A stretch of DNA of 64,000 nt, taken from positions 911,033 to 975,032 of the forward strand of contig NZ_NRQY01000001.1 of NCBI RefSeq assembly GCF_003996855.1, read 5' to 3'. The DNA comes from Morganella morganii. GTDB lineage: Bacteria; Pseudomonadota; Gammaproteobacteria; Enterobacterales; Enterobacteriaceae. The notes below the pieces were generated by a model. It was not told where the DNA came from and made no database searches. It was given only the letters and a program-made list of their open reading frames with translations. Positions 29,586 through 40,236 of this stretch are shown piece by piece (within the stretch, counting starts at the first letter, position 1; each line of letters starts with the position of its first letter). The translations under genes were made by a program, and so were the position numbers.

Positions 29586-30749
29586 TTAGCGCGCTTTAAG
29601 GGGTACGAAGGTCTGGTTTTCCGGCCCGGTGTAATTGGCGGACGGACGAATAATTTTATTATCCAGACGCTGTTCAATGATGTGTGCCGCCCATCCTGCG
29701 GAACGGGCGATAACAAAAATCGGGGTAAACATGGCAGTCGGCACACCCATCAGGTGATACGCCACCGCAGAGAACCAGTCGAGATTCGGGAACATTTTCT
29801 TGTGCTGAGACATCACAGATTCAATGCGATCCGCAATATTAAACAGACGGAAATCTTTTGCTTCTTCGGATAACTCACGGGAAATCGCTTTGATAACCTG
29901 ATGACGCGGGTCAGCAATGGTATACACCGGGTGACCGAAGCCCATGACTACTTCACTGCGGGTGAGGCGGGCGAGAATATCGGCCTGCGCTTCATCCGGT
30001 GAGCTGTAACGTTTCTGGATCTCCAGAGACACTTCGTTGGCACCGCCGTGTTTTGGTCCGCGCAGGGCGGCAATCGCGCCGGTGATGGACGAATAAAAAT
30101 CGGTTCCTGTCCCGGCGATAACCCGGGCAGCAAACGTGGAAGCGTTAAACTCATGTTCTGCATAAAGAATGAACGAGGAGTTCATAAAACGTACCCAGTT
30201 TTCAGACGGTTTTTTGCCGTGCAGCAGATGCAGGAAATGGCCGCCGCAGGTATCGTCATCGGTTTCGGTATCTATGCGGCGATCATTAAACGCATAGTGA
30301 TACCAGTAAAGCAGCATGGAGGTCAGGGAAGAGAGCAGGCGATCGGCGATATCGCGGGCACCGGATAACGGATGACCTTCTTTCTCCGGCAGGACGCACC
30401 CCATAATGGACACGCCGGTTCGCAGCACGTCCATCGGATGGGCAGAGGCCGGCAGTGCTTCCAGGGCTTTTTTCACACTGTGCGGCAGGCCGCGCAGTGA
30501 TTTCAGTTTTGCCTTGTAGGCGGCCAGTTCCGCCGCATTCGGCAATTTTTCGTGGATCAGAAGATGAGCGACTTCTTCAAAATCACATTGCGTGGCTAAA
30601 TCCAGAATGTCATAACCGCGGTAGTGCAGGTCGTTCCCATTAATCCCCACAGTACAGAGTGCAGTATTGCCGGCAGCAACACCGGACAGTGCAACGGATT
30701 TTTTGCCTTTCTTCAGTGCAGGTTCAGGTTTGCTAAGTTGTTCATTCAT
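29586..30749 (-). CDS. prpC: 2-methylcitrate synthase
   Basis: PrpC condenses propionyl-CoA with oxaloacetate. The 387-aa protein is a citrate-synthase fold enzyme with [10 protein letters not shown], catalytic His residues in [11 protein letters not shown] and GPKHGGANE, and MGFGHPVY. Its length and motifs match methylcitrate synthases rather than GltA. It lies 60 bp after prpB, with prpD following. Confidence 0.95.
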   Translation of the reverse strand: MNEQLSKPEPALKKGKKSVALSGVAAGNTALCTVGINGNDLHYRGYDILDLATQCDFEEVAHLLIHEKLPNAAELAAYKAKLKSLRGLPHSVKKALEALPASAHPMDVLRTGVSIMGCVLPEKEGHPLSGARDIADRLLSSLTSMLLYWYHYAFNDRRIDTETDDDTCGGHFLHLLHGKKPSENWVRFMNSSFILYAEHEFNASTFAARVIAGTGTDFYSSITGAIAALRGPKHGGANEVSLEIQKRYSSPDEAQADILARLTRSEVVMGFGHPVYTIADPRHQVIKAISRELSEEAKDFRLFNIADRIESVMSQHKKMFPNLDWFSAVAYHLMGVPTAMFTPIFVIARSAGWAAHIIEQRLDNKIIRPSANYTGPENQTFVPLKAR

Positions 30750-30809
30750 AACGGGTGATCCTTATTATTATAGTGAGTGTACAACCTGCTTCGCGTTATC
30801 TTTCAGAGG

Positions 30810-31694
30810 CTATTTTTTCTGCGAAAACAGTGCATCGAGCTTATCTTCATAATCGTAGTAGTTAATGCTTTGGTATAATTCATCACGAGTCTGCATCTGT
30901 GAAATCAGGCTCTGTTGCGAACCTTCACGGCGCAGGGTGTTATAGACATTCTCAGCCGCCTTGTTCATGGCACGGAAGGCGGTGAGCGGATACAGAGCGA
31001 TGGCGATATTCACGCTGCGCAACTCATCAAGGGTAAACAGCGGCGTTTTACCGAATTCAGTGATGTTTGCCAGCACCGGTGCACTGATTTTGTCAGTGAA
31101 CAGACGATACATCGCCAGTTCTGTAATCGCTTCCGGGAACAGCATATCCGCACCGGCATCAATGTACGCCTGCGCGCGTTCGAGGGCGGATTCCAGACCT
31201 TCGACCGCCAGCGCATCAGTACGCGCCATGACCACGAAATTCTCGTCAGTCCGTGCATCGACCGCAGCTTTAATGCGATCAACCATTTCCTGTTTTGACA
31301 CGATTTCTTTGTTCGGGCGGTGACCACAACGTTTTGCGCCGACCTGGTCTTCAATATGCATCCCGGCAGCCCCGGCTTTGATCAGGGACTTCACGGTACG
31401 CACCACGTTAAAAGCGGACGGGCCGAAGCCGATATCGGCATCCACCAGCAGCGGCAGATCACACACATCGGTAATACGGCGGACATCCGTCAGTACATCA
31501 TCCAGCGTGGAAATACCCAGGTCAGGGATACCCAGAGAGCCTGCGGCAACACCGCCGCCGGAGAGATAAATTGCTTTGTAACCCGCACGTTTTGCCAGAA
31601 GTGCGTGGTTGGCATTAATAGCGCCGACCAGCTGTAACGGGGATTCAGACTGTACAGCGTCGCGGAATGCGCGTCCTGCGGAATAAAGTGCCAT
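30810..31694 (-). CDS. prpB: 2-methylisocitrate lyase
   Basis: PrpB cleaves 2-methylisocitrate to pyruvate and succinate. The 294-aa protein has the isocitrate-lyase/PEP-mutase signature [16 protein letters not shown] (catalytic Cys in KRCGH), [14 protein letters not shown] and [16 protein letters not shown]. It is the first gene after a sigma-54 promoter and divergent from prpR. Confidence 0.96.
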   Translation of the reverse strand: MALYSAGRAFRDAVQSESPLQLVGAINANHALLAKRAGYKAIYLSGGGVAAGSLGIPDLGISTLDDVLTDVRRITDVCDLPLLVDADIGFGPSAFNVVRTVKSLIKAGAAGMHIEDQVGAKRCGHRPNKEIVSKQEMVDRIKAAVDARTDENFVVMARTDALAVEGLESALERAQAYIDAGADMLFPEAITELAMYRLFTDKISAPVLANITEFGKTPLFTLDELRSVNIAIALYPLTAFRAMNKAAENVYNTLRREGSQQSLISQMQTRDELYQSINYYDYEDKLDALFSQKK

Positions 31695-31734
31695 ATATTC
31701 ACCTTGTTATTAGTTTGATACTCAGATGTTATAA

Positions 31735-31750
31735 AGCAATCGCTATGCCA
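31735..31750 (-). promoter_or_regulatory. Sigma-54 promoter of prpBCD
   Basis: On the minus strand TGGCAT-AGCGA-TTGCT matches the -24/-12 consensus TGGCAC-N5-TTGCA with two mismatches and exact spacing. It lies about 40 bp upstream of the prpB start. A sigma-54 activator, PrpR, is encoded next door, as in E. coli and Salmonella. Confidence 0.88.
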
Positions 31751-31891
31751 ATCAGCCGGGTCAGGTAACTAAAACGCGGGATACATCACATATTTGGCTT
31801 GTTTATCCTGTTATTACGGCACTCACTATAGAATTTGCCGATTCTGTCTGACAAGCGCAATGTTACCTTTTTGTGATGACGATGCTATTTA

Positions 31892-31957
31892 TGTTTCAAA
31901 ATAGCTGTTAATGTGTTTCATGAAATTAAATTGAAACAAATGAAACGCGTGAAACAG
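31892..31957. promoter_or_regulatory. Cluster of TGTTTCA/TGAAACA repeats, probable PrpR sites
   Basis: The heptamer TGTTTCA occurs at 31892 and 31914. Inverted copies or close variants (TTGAAACA, ATGAAACG, GTGAAACA) follow up to 31956, just before the prpR ribosome site. Known prp regulons have such palindromes as PrpR targets. The site overlaps the prpR promoter region and lies at enhancer distance from the sigma-54 promoter, so it could also give autoregulation. Confidence 0.7.
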
Positions 31958-31968
31958 AGGAGAAACAG

Positions 31969-33582
31969 ATGGCACAGAGTGAAAAACCGGTGATCTGGAC
32001 GGTTTCCATTTCGCGCCTTTTTACCCTGTTCCGTGATATCAGCCCTGAATTCAGTGCCCGCGCCAGCATCAGCGCTATCAATCTGGGGTTTGATGCCGCG
32101 GTGGAGGCAATTCGTGAACGTCTCAAAACCGAACGCTGTGATGCCATTGTCAGTGCGGGCTCCAATGGCGCGTATCTGAAGCAGCATTTACCCGTGCCGG
32201 TGATTGTCGCCGCTCCCGGCGGGTTTGATATCATGCAGGCCCTGGCGCGCGCGCGGCAGCTCAGTCAGCGCATCGGCCTCATTTATTACCGCAATACGTT
32301 TCCCGCACTGGACTCGCTGGCGCAGAGTTTCGGTATGCAGATTGAACAGCGCAGTTATGTGACCGCCGAGGATGCGCGGGCAGCCTGTCATGCCCTGAAA
32401 GCGGACGGTATTTCTGTGGTGGTGGGCGCGGGGCTGATCACTGATATCGCCGCAGAGTGCGGTATGACCTGTATTTTCATTTATTCCAATGATGCGGTCC
32501 GCCGTGCATTCACCGATGCAATAGAACTGACACGCATCCGTGACCAGCCGCAAAATATGCCTTTGCCGGTAGCGGGATCGCTGAATGTCCGCCATACACT
32601 GAACGATATTCTCGGCACCTCGCCGGTGATGGAACAGGTACGTGAAACCATCACGCTGTTCGGGCGCTCGAAAGCGACAGTGATGATCCAGGGGGAAAGC
32701 GGCACCGGTAAAGAGATGGCGGCGCAAGCCATTCATCATGAATATACCTTGTTTCACAAACATAAGCGGATGAAACGCGCTGCACCGTTTGTGGCCGTTA
32801 ACTGCGGGGCAATCCCGGAGAGTCTGCTGGAAGTGGAATTGTTCGGTTACGAGGAAGGTGCATTTACCGGTTCGCGGCGGGGCGGTCGTGCCGGGTTATT
32901 TGAGGCGGCAGACGGCGGCACACTGTTTCTGGATGAAATCGGTGAAATGCCGGTTTCTCTGCAAACCCGTTTATTACGGGTGCTGGAAGACCGTGCCATT
33001 GTGCGTATCGGCGGCTATAAACCGATCACCGTGGATGTGCGGGTGATTTGCGCCACACACAATGATCTGGATAACCGGGTAGCTGCGGGTACTTTCCGTG
33101 CGGATCTGTTTTACCGGCTGGGGGTGTTGCGCCTGCAACTGCCGGCACTGCGCGACCGGGGCGCGGATATTCTGTTACTGACTGAAAAACTGCTGAAACT
33201 GGCATTTGCTGAGCTGGATTTGCCGCTGCACCGCAGCCATTTGCAGCAGATCCTGGCATGCAGTGACTTTTTTTATCACTACCGCTGGCCGGGAAATGCC
33301 CGCGAGCTGCGCAATCTGATGGAGCGGGTGGCGCTGTATTGCAGCGCGTATCCGGATAAAATTATTACCGGATCATTATTACTGAAACTCTCTCCCGAGC
33401 GGCGTACAGCGATTTCACCCGTGCCGTTGCAGGATCTCCCGCCGGAGCCGGTGAATACCGCCACTGCAACAGAAGCGGTGGCCCGTTTCTGGGGCGATCG
33501 CCGGGCGGCGGCAGACTGGCTGGGTATCAGCCGTACCACCTTATGGCGCCGCCTGAAACAGGAACAGAACACTTCATCCTGA
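31969..33582 (+). CDS. prpR: Sigma-54-dependent activator of propionate catabolism
   Basis: A 537-aa activator with an N-terminal PrpR_N sensor domain (about 20-190), an AAA+ domain (about 210-450) and a C-terminal Fis-type HTH ([19 protein letters not shown]). The AAA+ domain has Walker [20 protein letters not shown] (sigma-54 contact loop; GAFTGS as in E. coli PrpR) and FLDEIGEMP. 2-methylcitrate is the inducer for E. coli PrpR. The ATG has GAGGAG eight bases upstream. It is divergent from prpBCD. Confidence 0.95.
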   Translation: MAQSEKPVIWTVSISRLFTLFRDISPEFSARASISAINLGFDAAVEAIRERLKTERCDAIVSAGSNGAYLKQHLPVPVIVAAPGGFDIMQALARARQLSQRIGLIYYRNTFPALDSLAQSFGMQIEQRSYVTAEDARAACHALKADGISVVVGAGLITDIAAECGMTCIFIYSNDAVRRAFTDAIELTRIRDQPQNMPLPVAGSLNVRHTLNDILGTSPVMEQVRETITLFGRSKATVMIQGESGTGKEMAAQAIHHEYTLFHKHKRMKRAAPFVAVNCGAIPESLLEVELFGYEEGAFTGSRRGGRAGLFEAADGGTLFLDEIGEMPVSLQTRLLRVLEDRAIVRIGGYKPITVDVRVICATHNDLDNRVAAGTFRADLFYRLGVLRLQLPALRDRGADILLLTEKLLKLAFAELDLPLHRSHLQQILACSDFFYHYRWPGNARELRNLMERVALYCSAYPDKIITGSLLLKLSPERRTAISPVPLQDLPPEPVNTATATEAVARFWGDRRAAADWLGISRTTLWRRLKQEQNTSS

Positions 33583-33700
33583 CTGACTCCCGCTTTATAC
33601 TGTGCTTCAGAATTAAAAAGCAAGAGCCGGAGTGTTTGTCTGTATCCGGCCTGCAATACTGTCATCACCGGAAAGACACAGGAAACAGAACGGAGGCGTT

Positions 33701-34336
33701 ATGTCAGATCTCTTTGCTCACGATGAACCGCTTGCCGTGGCACCCGATGCGTATCTGCTGAAAGGTTTTCTCAGTGATGAGGATGAGATGCTGCTGGCGG
33801 AAATCCGCCGCCTGACCGCCATTTCGCCGTTCCGCCATATGCAGACGCCCGGCGGATACCGGATGTCTGCGGCCATGAGCAGCTGCGGTACCTGCGGCTG
33901 GGTTTCAGATGCGAAAGGTTACCGCTATTCTCAGACAGATCCGCTGACCGGCAATCCCTGGCCACCGCTGCCGGATGCGTTTTTTTCGTTGTCGCGGCAG
34001 GCTGCGGAATGGGCGGGGTTTGACGGATTTTCACCGGACAGATGTCTGATTAACTGCTATATACCGGGCGCCGGGATGTCTCTGCATCAGGACAGGGATG
34101 AGCCGGATCGCCGTCAGCCGATTGTGTCATTTTCACTCGGGCTGCCGGTGCAGTTTCAGTTCGGCGGCAGTGAACGGCGGCATCCTCTGAAGACCTTCGC
34201 GCTTGAGCACGGTGATGTGCTGGTGTGGGGCGGCTGTTCCCGTCTGAATTACCATGCTGTCCGTCCGGTAAGAGCCGGGGTGCATCCGCTTGCGGGCGCC
34301 CGGCGGTTTAATCTGACTTTCCGCTGTGCGCGGTAA
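33701..34336 (+). CDS. alkB: DNA oxidative demethylase AlkB
   Basis: AlkB uses Fe(II) and 2-oxoglutarate to remove methyl groups from 1-methyladenine and 3-methylcytosine. The 211-aa protein has the iron-binding LHQDRDE (H-x-D) and the second His in LNYHAVRP, plus the 2-oxoglutarate-binding R-x5-R (RRFNLTFR) at the C-terminus. MSAAMSSCGTCGWVSD is the nucleotide-recognition lid. The start at 33701 follows CGGAGG. It precedes the Ada-like gene by 12 bp; in E. coli the order is ada then alkB. Confidence 0.95.
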   Translation: MSDLFAHDEPLAVAPDAYLLKGFLSDEDEMLLAEIRRLTAISPFRHMQTPGGYRMSAAMSSCGTCGWVSDAKGYRYSQTDPLTGNPWPPLPDAFFSLSRQAAEWAGFDGFSPDRCLINCYIPGAGMSLHQDRDEPDRRQPIVSFSLGLPVQFQFGGSERRHPLKTFALEHGDVLVWGGCSRLNYHAVRPVRAGVHPLAGARRFNLTFRCAR

Positions 34337-34348
34337 CGGAGAAACAGG

Positions 34349-35026
34349 ATGACAAAACAGACAATCCTCTCAGACGATGCGTGCTGGGCAGCACTGGTCG
34401 CCAGAGATAAAACAGCGGACCCGCTGTTTGTGTATGCGGTAAAAACCACACAAACATGGGGATTTCCGTCCACCGTTGTACGGCTGCCGAAACGGGAAAA
34501 TACCGAATTTTTTGCCACGCCGGAAGAGGCAGAGTCACACGGCTATCGCGCCGGAAAACGCCGTCAGCGCAGTGGTGATGCGATGATGCAGCGCCATGCT
34601 GAGCAGGTGGTACTGGCCTGCCGTGAACTGGAAGCGCGTATCGATAACGGCGAACCGCTGCCGTCACTGGCGGCGCTGGCTGCACTGTGCGGCGTGAGTC
34701 AGTTTCATTTTCACCGTATTTTCCGGTCACATACCGGGCTGACACCGGCGGCATGGGCAAAAGCCTATCGCGGGGAAAAACTGCGGGAGCAACTGACAAA
34801 ACAGCCGACAATCACCGGAGCAATCGCCGAATCAGGCTTCAGTTCCGGCAGCCGTTTTTATGAATCATCAGATACACTGCTCGGCATGACACCAAAAAGC
34901 TGGCGTGCCGGTGCTAAAGGGGCGCGGATTTTCTTTGCACTGGCAATGTGTGCTCTGGGGGATATCCTGGTGGCGCAGAGCGAAAAAGGCATTACCAGGT
35001 ATAAAGGGGAATGTCAGCCACTGTGA
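34349..35026 (+). CDS. Degenerate Ada-like AraC-family protein lacking the metal-site cysteines
   Basis: The 225-aa product aligns without gaps to the first about 190 residues of E. coli Ada. It has the Ada N-domain (about 1-80, LVARDKTADPLFVYAVKTT) and AraC HTH repeats (about 100-180, LCGVSQFHFHRIFRSHTGLTP). The four Ada cysteines that bind zinc and accept methyl groups (38, 42, 69, 72) are Gly38, Thr42, Gly69 and Arg72. The O6-methylguanine methyltransferase domain is absent: the protein ends a few residues into it. HTH motifs seem intact. It is probably co-transcribed with alkB. It may be a DNA-binding protein with another trigger, or an early pseudogene. Confidence 0.85.
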   Translation: MTKQTILSDDACWAALVARDKTADPLFVYAVKTTQTWGFPSTVVRLPKRENTEFFATPEEAESHGYRAGKRRQRSGDAMMQRHAEQVVLACRELEARIDNGEPLPSLAALAALCGVSQFHFHRIFRSHTGLTPAAWAKAYRGEKLREQLTKQPTITGAIAESGFSSGSRFYESSDTLLGMTPKSWRAGAKGARIFFALAMCALGDILVAQSEKGITRYKGECQPL

Positions 35027-35146
35027 TTGTTGAGGAAATCTCATCAAACAACGGGGAGGGATGTTAGCATCAAAAATTGAGAGGATCAAAATTAAGAATA
35101 AACTTAATGACTTCATATAAGTTTATGTTTTTTTTGGTTTTTTTGT

Positions 35147-35186
35147 AAAAAAATCACCGGAATTCAGGATAAAGTTCCGGCGATTA
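35147..35186 (-). terminator. Terminator after ldhA
   Basis: On the minus strand AATCGCCGGAA...TTCCGGTGATT forms a stem (arms 35152-35162 and 35175-35185) followed by TTTTTTTAC. It is placed 30 bp after the ldhA stop codon. Confidence 0.82.
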
Positions 35187-35212
35187 AATTGTAATGTTCT
35201 GTGTATTAATCG

Positions 35213-36202
35213 CTAATTTTGTAACACAAGGTTACAAGACATTTCGCCTTTACAGAGGCTGGTGATATTTTCCAGCGTGGTTTCGCTGATGCTCAACAGT
35301 GCTTCTTCCGTCAGAAATGCCTGATGACCGGTAAAAAGGACATTATGGCAGGAGGAAAGGCGGCGGAAGATATCATCCTGAATGACATCATTCGATTTGT
35401 CTTCAAAGAATAAATCTCTTTCATTTTCATAGACATCCATACCCAATGCGCCAATCTTCTGTTGTTTGAGAGCATTAATGGCGGCAGCGGAGTCAATTAA
35501 CGCACCGCGGCTGGTGTTGATGATCATCACGCCGTCTTTCATTTTGGCGAATGCGGTTTCATTCAGCAGATGATGGTTTTCCGGTGTCAGCGGGCAATGG
35601 AGAGAAATCACATCAGACTGTGCAAACAGGGTATTCAGATCCACATACTCCGCGCCCAAATCCAGTGCTGTCTGGTTAGGATAAGGATCAGACACCAGCA
35701 GGCGCATTCCGAATCCTTTTAAAATCCGCAGCACGGCCAGCCCGATTTTCCCTGTCCCGACCACCCCGGCAGTGCGGTTATGCATCAGACCTTCGAGAGA
35801 AAAGTTGGCATCACGGGTGCGCTGATAAGCGCGGTGAATACGGCGGTTCAGGCTCAGCATCATCCCGACGGCGTGCTCTGCCACGGCTTCCGGAGAATAA
35901 GCCGGCACGCGGACAACCTGTATGCCCAGTTCCTGAGCAGCAGCCAAATCCACGTTATTAAAACCCGCACAGCGTAGTGCGAGAATTCTGATATTGAGAT
36001 CTGCCAGTTCCTGTAATACTTCCCGGTTCGCATCATCATTAACAAAAATACAGACAGCATCGGCACCCACCGCATTTTTTGCGGTTTGTTGTGTCAGCGG
36101 GAAATCAAAATATTCGATATCATACTGAAAGCGCGGGTCCTGATTAATCAAATCCATGTGTTTGCTGTCGTAATGCTTGGTACTGTAACTGACGATTTTC
36201 AT
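35213..36202 (-). CDS. ldhA: D-lactate dehydrogenase, fermentative
   Basis: LdhA reduces pyruvate to D-lactate with NADH during fermentation. The 329-aa protein has the D-2-hydroxyacid dehydrogenase fold with NAD-binding GTGKIGLAVLRILKGFG. Catalytic Arg lies in NTSRGALID, Glu in DVYENERDLFFEDKSND and His in FTGHQAFLT. The loop before the Rossmann motif (LEGLMHNRTAGV) is shorter than in E. coli by about four residues. It is divergent from ydbH, as in E. coli. Confidence 0.95.
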   Translation of the reverse strand: MKIVSYSTKHYDSKHMDLINQDPRFQYDIEYFDFPLTQQTAKNAVGADAVCIFVNDDANREVLQELADLNIRILALRCAGFNNVDLAAAQELGIQVVRVPAYSPEAVAEHAVGMMLSLNRRIHRAYQRTRDANFSLEGLMHNRTAGVVGTGKIGLAVLRILKGFGMRLLVSDPYPNQTALDLGAEYVDLNTLFAQSDVISLHCPLTPENHHLLNETAFAKMKDGVMIINTSRGALIDSAAAINALKQQKIGALGMDVYENERDLFFEDKSNDVIQDDIFRRLSSCHNVLFTGHQAFLTEEALLSISETTLENITSLCKGEMSCNLVLQN

Positions 36203-36355
36203 CGGAGTTCCTCTGCTAAAATAAATCGCTACACTAAACCGGATTGCCCTGACAAAATAGGGCGATCCTGTGTTCAGAAATGATTGAAATCTGCTGACTA
36301 CAGTATAACGCTTAGTTGATGTATCTGTAACCGGAGAACTGCACCTGTAAGGTCT

Positions 36356-38989
36356 ATGAAAAAAATACTGAAAGTGCTGGTAGTACTGCTTGTTCTGCTG
36401 ATGATTATCCTCCCGGCAGCCTGGCTGACAATTCCGCGCTGGCTGCCTGCCGTGGTGAAATCGTCTCTACCGGACGGCGTGACGCTGTCACTTTCTCAGC
36501 CGAAAATTCGTGCAGGCGGCCTCTATATAGAAGAAGCGGTTCTCCGCAGTAATGAATGTCAGCTGGCAGGCGGGGAAAATCTTTCGCTTCACTATCAGCG
36601 CGGTAGTCAGTGGCTGATTAATGCCGGCTCACTGACCGGCGATGCGGATTGTATTCAGAAATTACCTTCTGCGCCGGAAGAGACTGACAGTACACCTGTT
36701 GATATTGGTGCTCTGTTATCACAATTACCGCCGGTAACGCTGACGGCTGATAAGGTGATTCCTGTTCCCTGGCTGACGTATCAGGGGAAACTGAGTCTGA
36801 CAACCGCGCCGGGCCGCGGGCAGCATCTGAGTTATCAGGGAGAGAATGTTCAGGCAGAGCTGGCGATTGATCCGGAACTAAACGTGACGCTGTCACAATT
36901 AAATGTCGCTGCCGGAGATGAAAAATTTGCACTCAGCGGTGCGCTGACACTGCCGCTGAATACCGCTTCTCTGCCGGAGAGAGGTCAGCTACAGGCAGCG
37001 GTTAGCACGACAGCCCGGCCGCAACCATTGACAGTGACCTTTGACTGGCAGGGGCGGCAAGGCACACTGACACTGCGTGAATCAGCACAGGAAGCTGTGC
37101 TGCTGAATATTCCGTGGGAAGCGACAGCAGAAAGTATTGTGATTAAAAACGGAGAATGGCGCTGGGACGAGTGGGAACAACCGCTGCGCGGAACTATCAG
37201 TGCAGAACTGAAAAACTGGTTGTCCTCACCGGCGGATATGCGGCTGGGGGCACGGATTGCGGTGACTACGCAGGGTGTACGCGGCAAAGGCACGATGGTA
37301 TTGCAATTGCCGGAAACACCGCTTCCGCTGACTGAATTTGATATTCCTTTTGAGCTGGCCGGGCAGGTCAATCACAATGATATGTGGGCGGCCGGGCGGG
37401 TACCGGCGGTACTGACCGGCACGGTTACCTCTCCGGTGATCAGGTTACGTTCCGGAGCTCTGGTACGGGCCCGCGGGCAACTCAGTCCGGATTTTCTGGT
37501 GGAAGAACTGCGTCTGCCACTGGCAGGTACCTCACTGTCACAGCAGGGAATTTCCGGGCCGCTGGATGCTATTGTAACGGTGAATAATCCGGAACTGGGA
37601 CGCTATCGTTTTCAGATGAAAGGCCAGGCGCGGGAATTTCTGCCGGATAACGGGCGCTGGTACTGGCAAATCTGGGGAAAAGGCCGGATGAAACCGCTGA
37701 ATGCGGACTGGACATTCTCCGGTGCCGGTTCCTGGCTGGATGAGGAAATCCGTATCCGGAAACTGAATACCGGATTCAACGGCATCCGCTACGGCATCAT
37801 GTCAATGGATGCCCCGGCACTGACATTGCTGTCCCCGCTGATCTGGACCCGGACAGGCGGGCAGCAGAAATTGTCCGGCAAAGTACAGCTGACCACCCGT
37901 AAAATCCGGCTGGATAACAGTTATCTGCCGTCTGCCACTTTTGATATGGCGCTGAATGGTCGTGATCCGCGCGATTTTTCTGTTAAAGGCACATTGTCAG
38001 CCGGGAAAAATATCGGGCCGATACAGTATTGGAGCCGCTGGGACGGCGTCCGCCTGCGGGGTGAGGCACGCTGGCCGGAGCAGGATATGCGGGCATTTCA
38101 GACCCTGATCCCGCCGGATCTGGGGATCACACTGCGTAACGGTGTTTTCTATGCCCAGGCGGCGTATTCTGCCGCACCGGATCAGGGATTTGTTGCCGGC
38201 GGGCACTGGGTGGTCAAACAGGCGGGAATGTGGCTGAAAGACGGCGAAGTCAGCGGCGTGGATTTTGTGCTGCCGTGGCGTCTTGCGGACAGCCGCTGGC
38301 AGCTCGGCAGCAAAAAACCGGTGATGCTGCGTATTGCGCAGGTGAATAACCTGTTTGAAGTCACAGATATTAAAGCCGATTTACAGGGCTACTATCCCTA
38401 CAGTGATGCCTATCCGCTGGAATTGTCCGGTGTCAGCCTGGATGTTGTACTGGGCGGACAGGTCACGATGCCGTCTCTGACCATCCCGCAGAAAACCGCG
38501 GCGGTGATAAAACTGAATAAACTGAATACCGGGCCGCTGATTAATACCCTGAAGGTGACACAGTTTTCTCTTGAAGGCAGTATCAGCGGGGAATTGCCGT
38601 TTTATATTGATAATCCGCAGTGGATTGTGCATAACGGTTGGGTGGAAAACGATGAGCCGCTGACACTCAATCTGGATAATCAGTTTGTTGAATCAGTCAG
38701 TGAAAATAATATCACAGCGGGAACGGCCATTAACTGGCTGGACTATCTGGTGATGAAACGGGTGCGGACGGATGTTAATCTGACCAACCTGGGTGTCCTG
38801 ACAATGTCATCGGTGGTTTCCGGCTATAATCCGGTACTGGATGCGCGGCGGGCGGTAAACCTGAATTACCGGCATGAGGAAAATGTGTTTCAGTTATGGC
38901 GCAGTCTGCGTTTCGGCAGCAATCTGGAAGCCTGGCTGGAAAAGAGTATTTCACAGAATCAGGAGTCACATCCGACGGAGTCAGAATGA
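36356..38989 (+). CDS. ydbH: Intermembrane phospholipid transport protein YdbH
   Basis: YdbH is a TamB/AsmA-like bridge protein that, with TamB and YhdP, moves phospholipids to the outer membrane in E. coli. The 877-aa protein has an N-terminal inner-membrane helix (residues 5-25, LKVLVVLLVLLMIILPAAWL) and a long beta-rich periplasmic region. The C-terminal DUF2125-type part includes ITAGTAINWLDYLVMKRV. It overlaps ynbE by four bases (ATGA), the conserved ydbH-ynbE-ydbL operon. Confidence 0.93.
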   Translation: MKKILKVLVVLLVLLMIILPAAWLTIPRWLPAVVKSSLPDGVTLSLSQPKIRAGGLYIEEAVLRSNECQLAGGENLSLHYQRGSQWLINAGSLTGDADCIQKLPSAPEETDSTPVDIGALLSQLPPVTLTADKVIPVPWLTYQGKLSLTTAPGRGQHLSYQGENVQAELAIDPELNVTLSQLNVAAGDEKFALSGALTLPLNTASLPERGQLQAAVSTTARPQPLTVTFDWQGRQGTLTLRESAQEAVLLNIPWEATAESIVIKNGEWRWDEWEQPLRGTISAELKNWLSSPADMRLGARIAVTTQGVRGKGTMVLQLPETPLPLTEFDIPFELAGQVNHNDMWAAGRVPAVLTGTVTSPVIRLRSGALVRARGQLSPDFLVEELRLPLAGTSLSQQGISGPLDAIVTVNNPELGRYRFQMKGQAREFLPDNGRWYWQIWGKGRMKPLNADWTFSGAGSWLDEEIRIRKLNTGFNGIRYGIMSMDAPALTLLSPLIWTRTGGQQKLSGKVQLTTRKIRLDNSYLPSATFDMALNGRDPRDFSVKGTLSAGKNIGPIQYWSRWDGVRLRGEARWPEQDMRAFQTLIPPDLGITLRNGVFYAQAAYSAAPDQGFVAGGHWVVKQAGMWLKDGEVSGVDFVLPWRLADSRWQLGSKKPVMLRIAQVNNLFEVTDIKADLQGYYPYSDAYPLELSGVSLDVVLGGQVTMPSLTIPQKTAAVIKLNKLNTGPLINTLKVTQFSLEGSISGELPFYIDNPQWIVHNGWVENDEPLTLNLDNQFVESVSENNITAGTAINWLDYLVMKRVRTDVNLTNLGVLTMSSVVSGYNPVLDARRAVNLNYRHEENVFQLWRSLRFGSNLEAWLEKSISQNQESHPTESE

Positions 38990-39177
38990 AAAAATGGATA
39001 GCAGGTGCGGTATTACCGCTGATGATTATCGCACTTAACGGGTGTCTGCGGGTAGAGGTCGCCACACCGGATAAACCCATTGATATCAATATGAATGTCA
39101 AAATTGAACATGAAATTAATGTCAAAATTGACCGTCAGGTTGAAGATTTGCTGAAAAATAACTCAGCAATATTTTGA
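38986..39177 (+). CDS. ynbE: YnbE-family lipoprotein
   Basis: A 63-aa lipoprotein with a lipobox LNGC (Cys20) after a hydrophobic signal, then RVEVATPDKPIDINMNVKIEH. YnbE stacks on YdbH at the outer membrane and completes the lipid bridge in E. coli. The start overlaps the ydbH stop (ATGA at 38986-38989). The frame extends upstream inside ydbH but only this start gives a signal peptide. Confidence 0.93.
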   Translation: MKKWIAGAVLPLMIIALNGCLRVEVATPDKPIDINMNVKIEHEINVKIDRQVEDLLKNNSAIF

Positions 39178-39185
39178 GGTGAATA

Positions 39186-39524
39186 ATGCGTAAACTCATT
39201 AACGGCGGCCTGGCCGCACTGACATTACTGATCAGCACCTCAGCGTTTGCACTGACACTTGATGAAGCCAAACAACAGGGGCTGGCGGGGGAAACCTTCA
39301 GTGGTTATATCGCAGCCGTGGATAAGGCGTCGTCACGGCAGGATGTCAGCGTTCTGGTGAAAGAGATTAATGCGGCACGGGCACAAAAATACACTGAACT
39401 GGCACAGACTAACCGGATGAAAGCCGAAGAGGTGGCAAAAATCGCCGGTCAGAAACTGGTGACCCGCGCACCGCCGGGGGAATATGTGCTTGGCATCAAT
39501 GGCCAGTGGCTGAAGAAAGAGTAA
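39186..39524 (+). CDS. ydbL: YdbL, DUF1318 periplasmic protein
   Basis: A 112-aa exported protein with a signal peptide (residues 1-21, STSAFA). The DUF1318 core has LDEAKQQGLAGETFSGYIA and ends GEYVLGINGQWLKK. In E. coli YdbL modulates the YdbH-YnbE bridge. It lies 8 bp after ynbE with a GAGGTGA ribosome site. Confidence 0.93.
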   Translation: MRKLINGGLAALTLLISTSAFALTLDEAKQQGLAGETFSGYIAAVDKASSRQDVSVLVKEINAARAQKYTELAQTNRMKAEEVAKIAGQKLVTRAPPGEYVLGINGQWLKKE

Positions 39525-39531
39525 CGGAAGT

Positions 39532-39558
39532 AAAAAAAAGCGCCGGATTATCCGGCGC
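39532..39558 (-). terminator. Terminator after azoR
   Basis: The stem GCGCCGGA / TCCGGCGC (39540-39547 and 39551-39558); on the minus strand it is followed by eight T. The plus strand lacks a T tail, so ydbL would be terminated less efficiently. Confidence 0.85.
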
Positions 39559-39609
39559 GGAACAAGGATGATTAATGATGATACTGCTTGTTTTTGTGTT
39601 GTTATCCGG

Positions 39610-40236
<627 letters not shown>

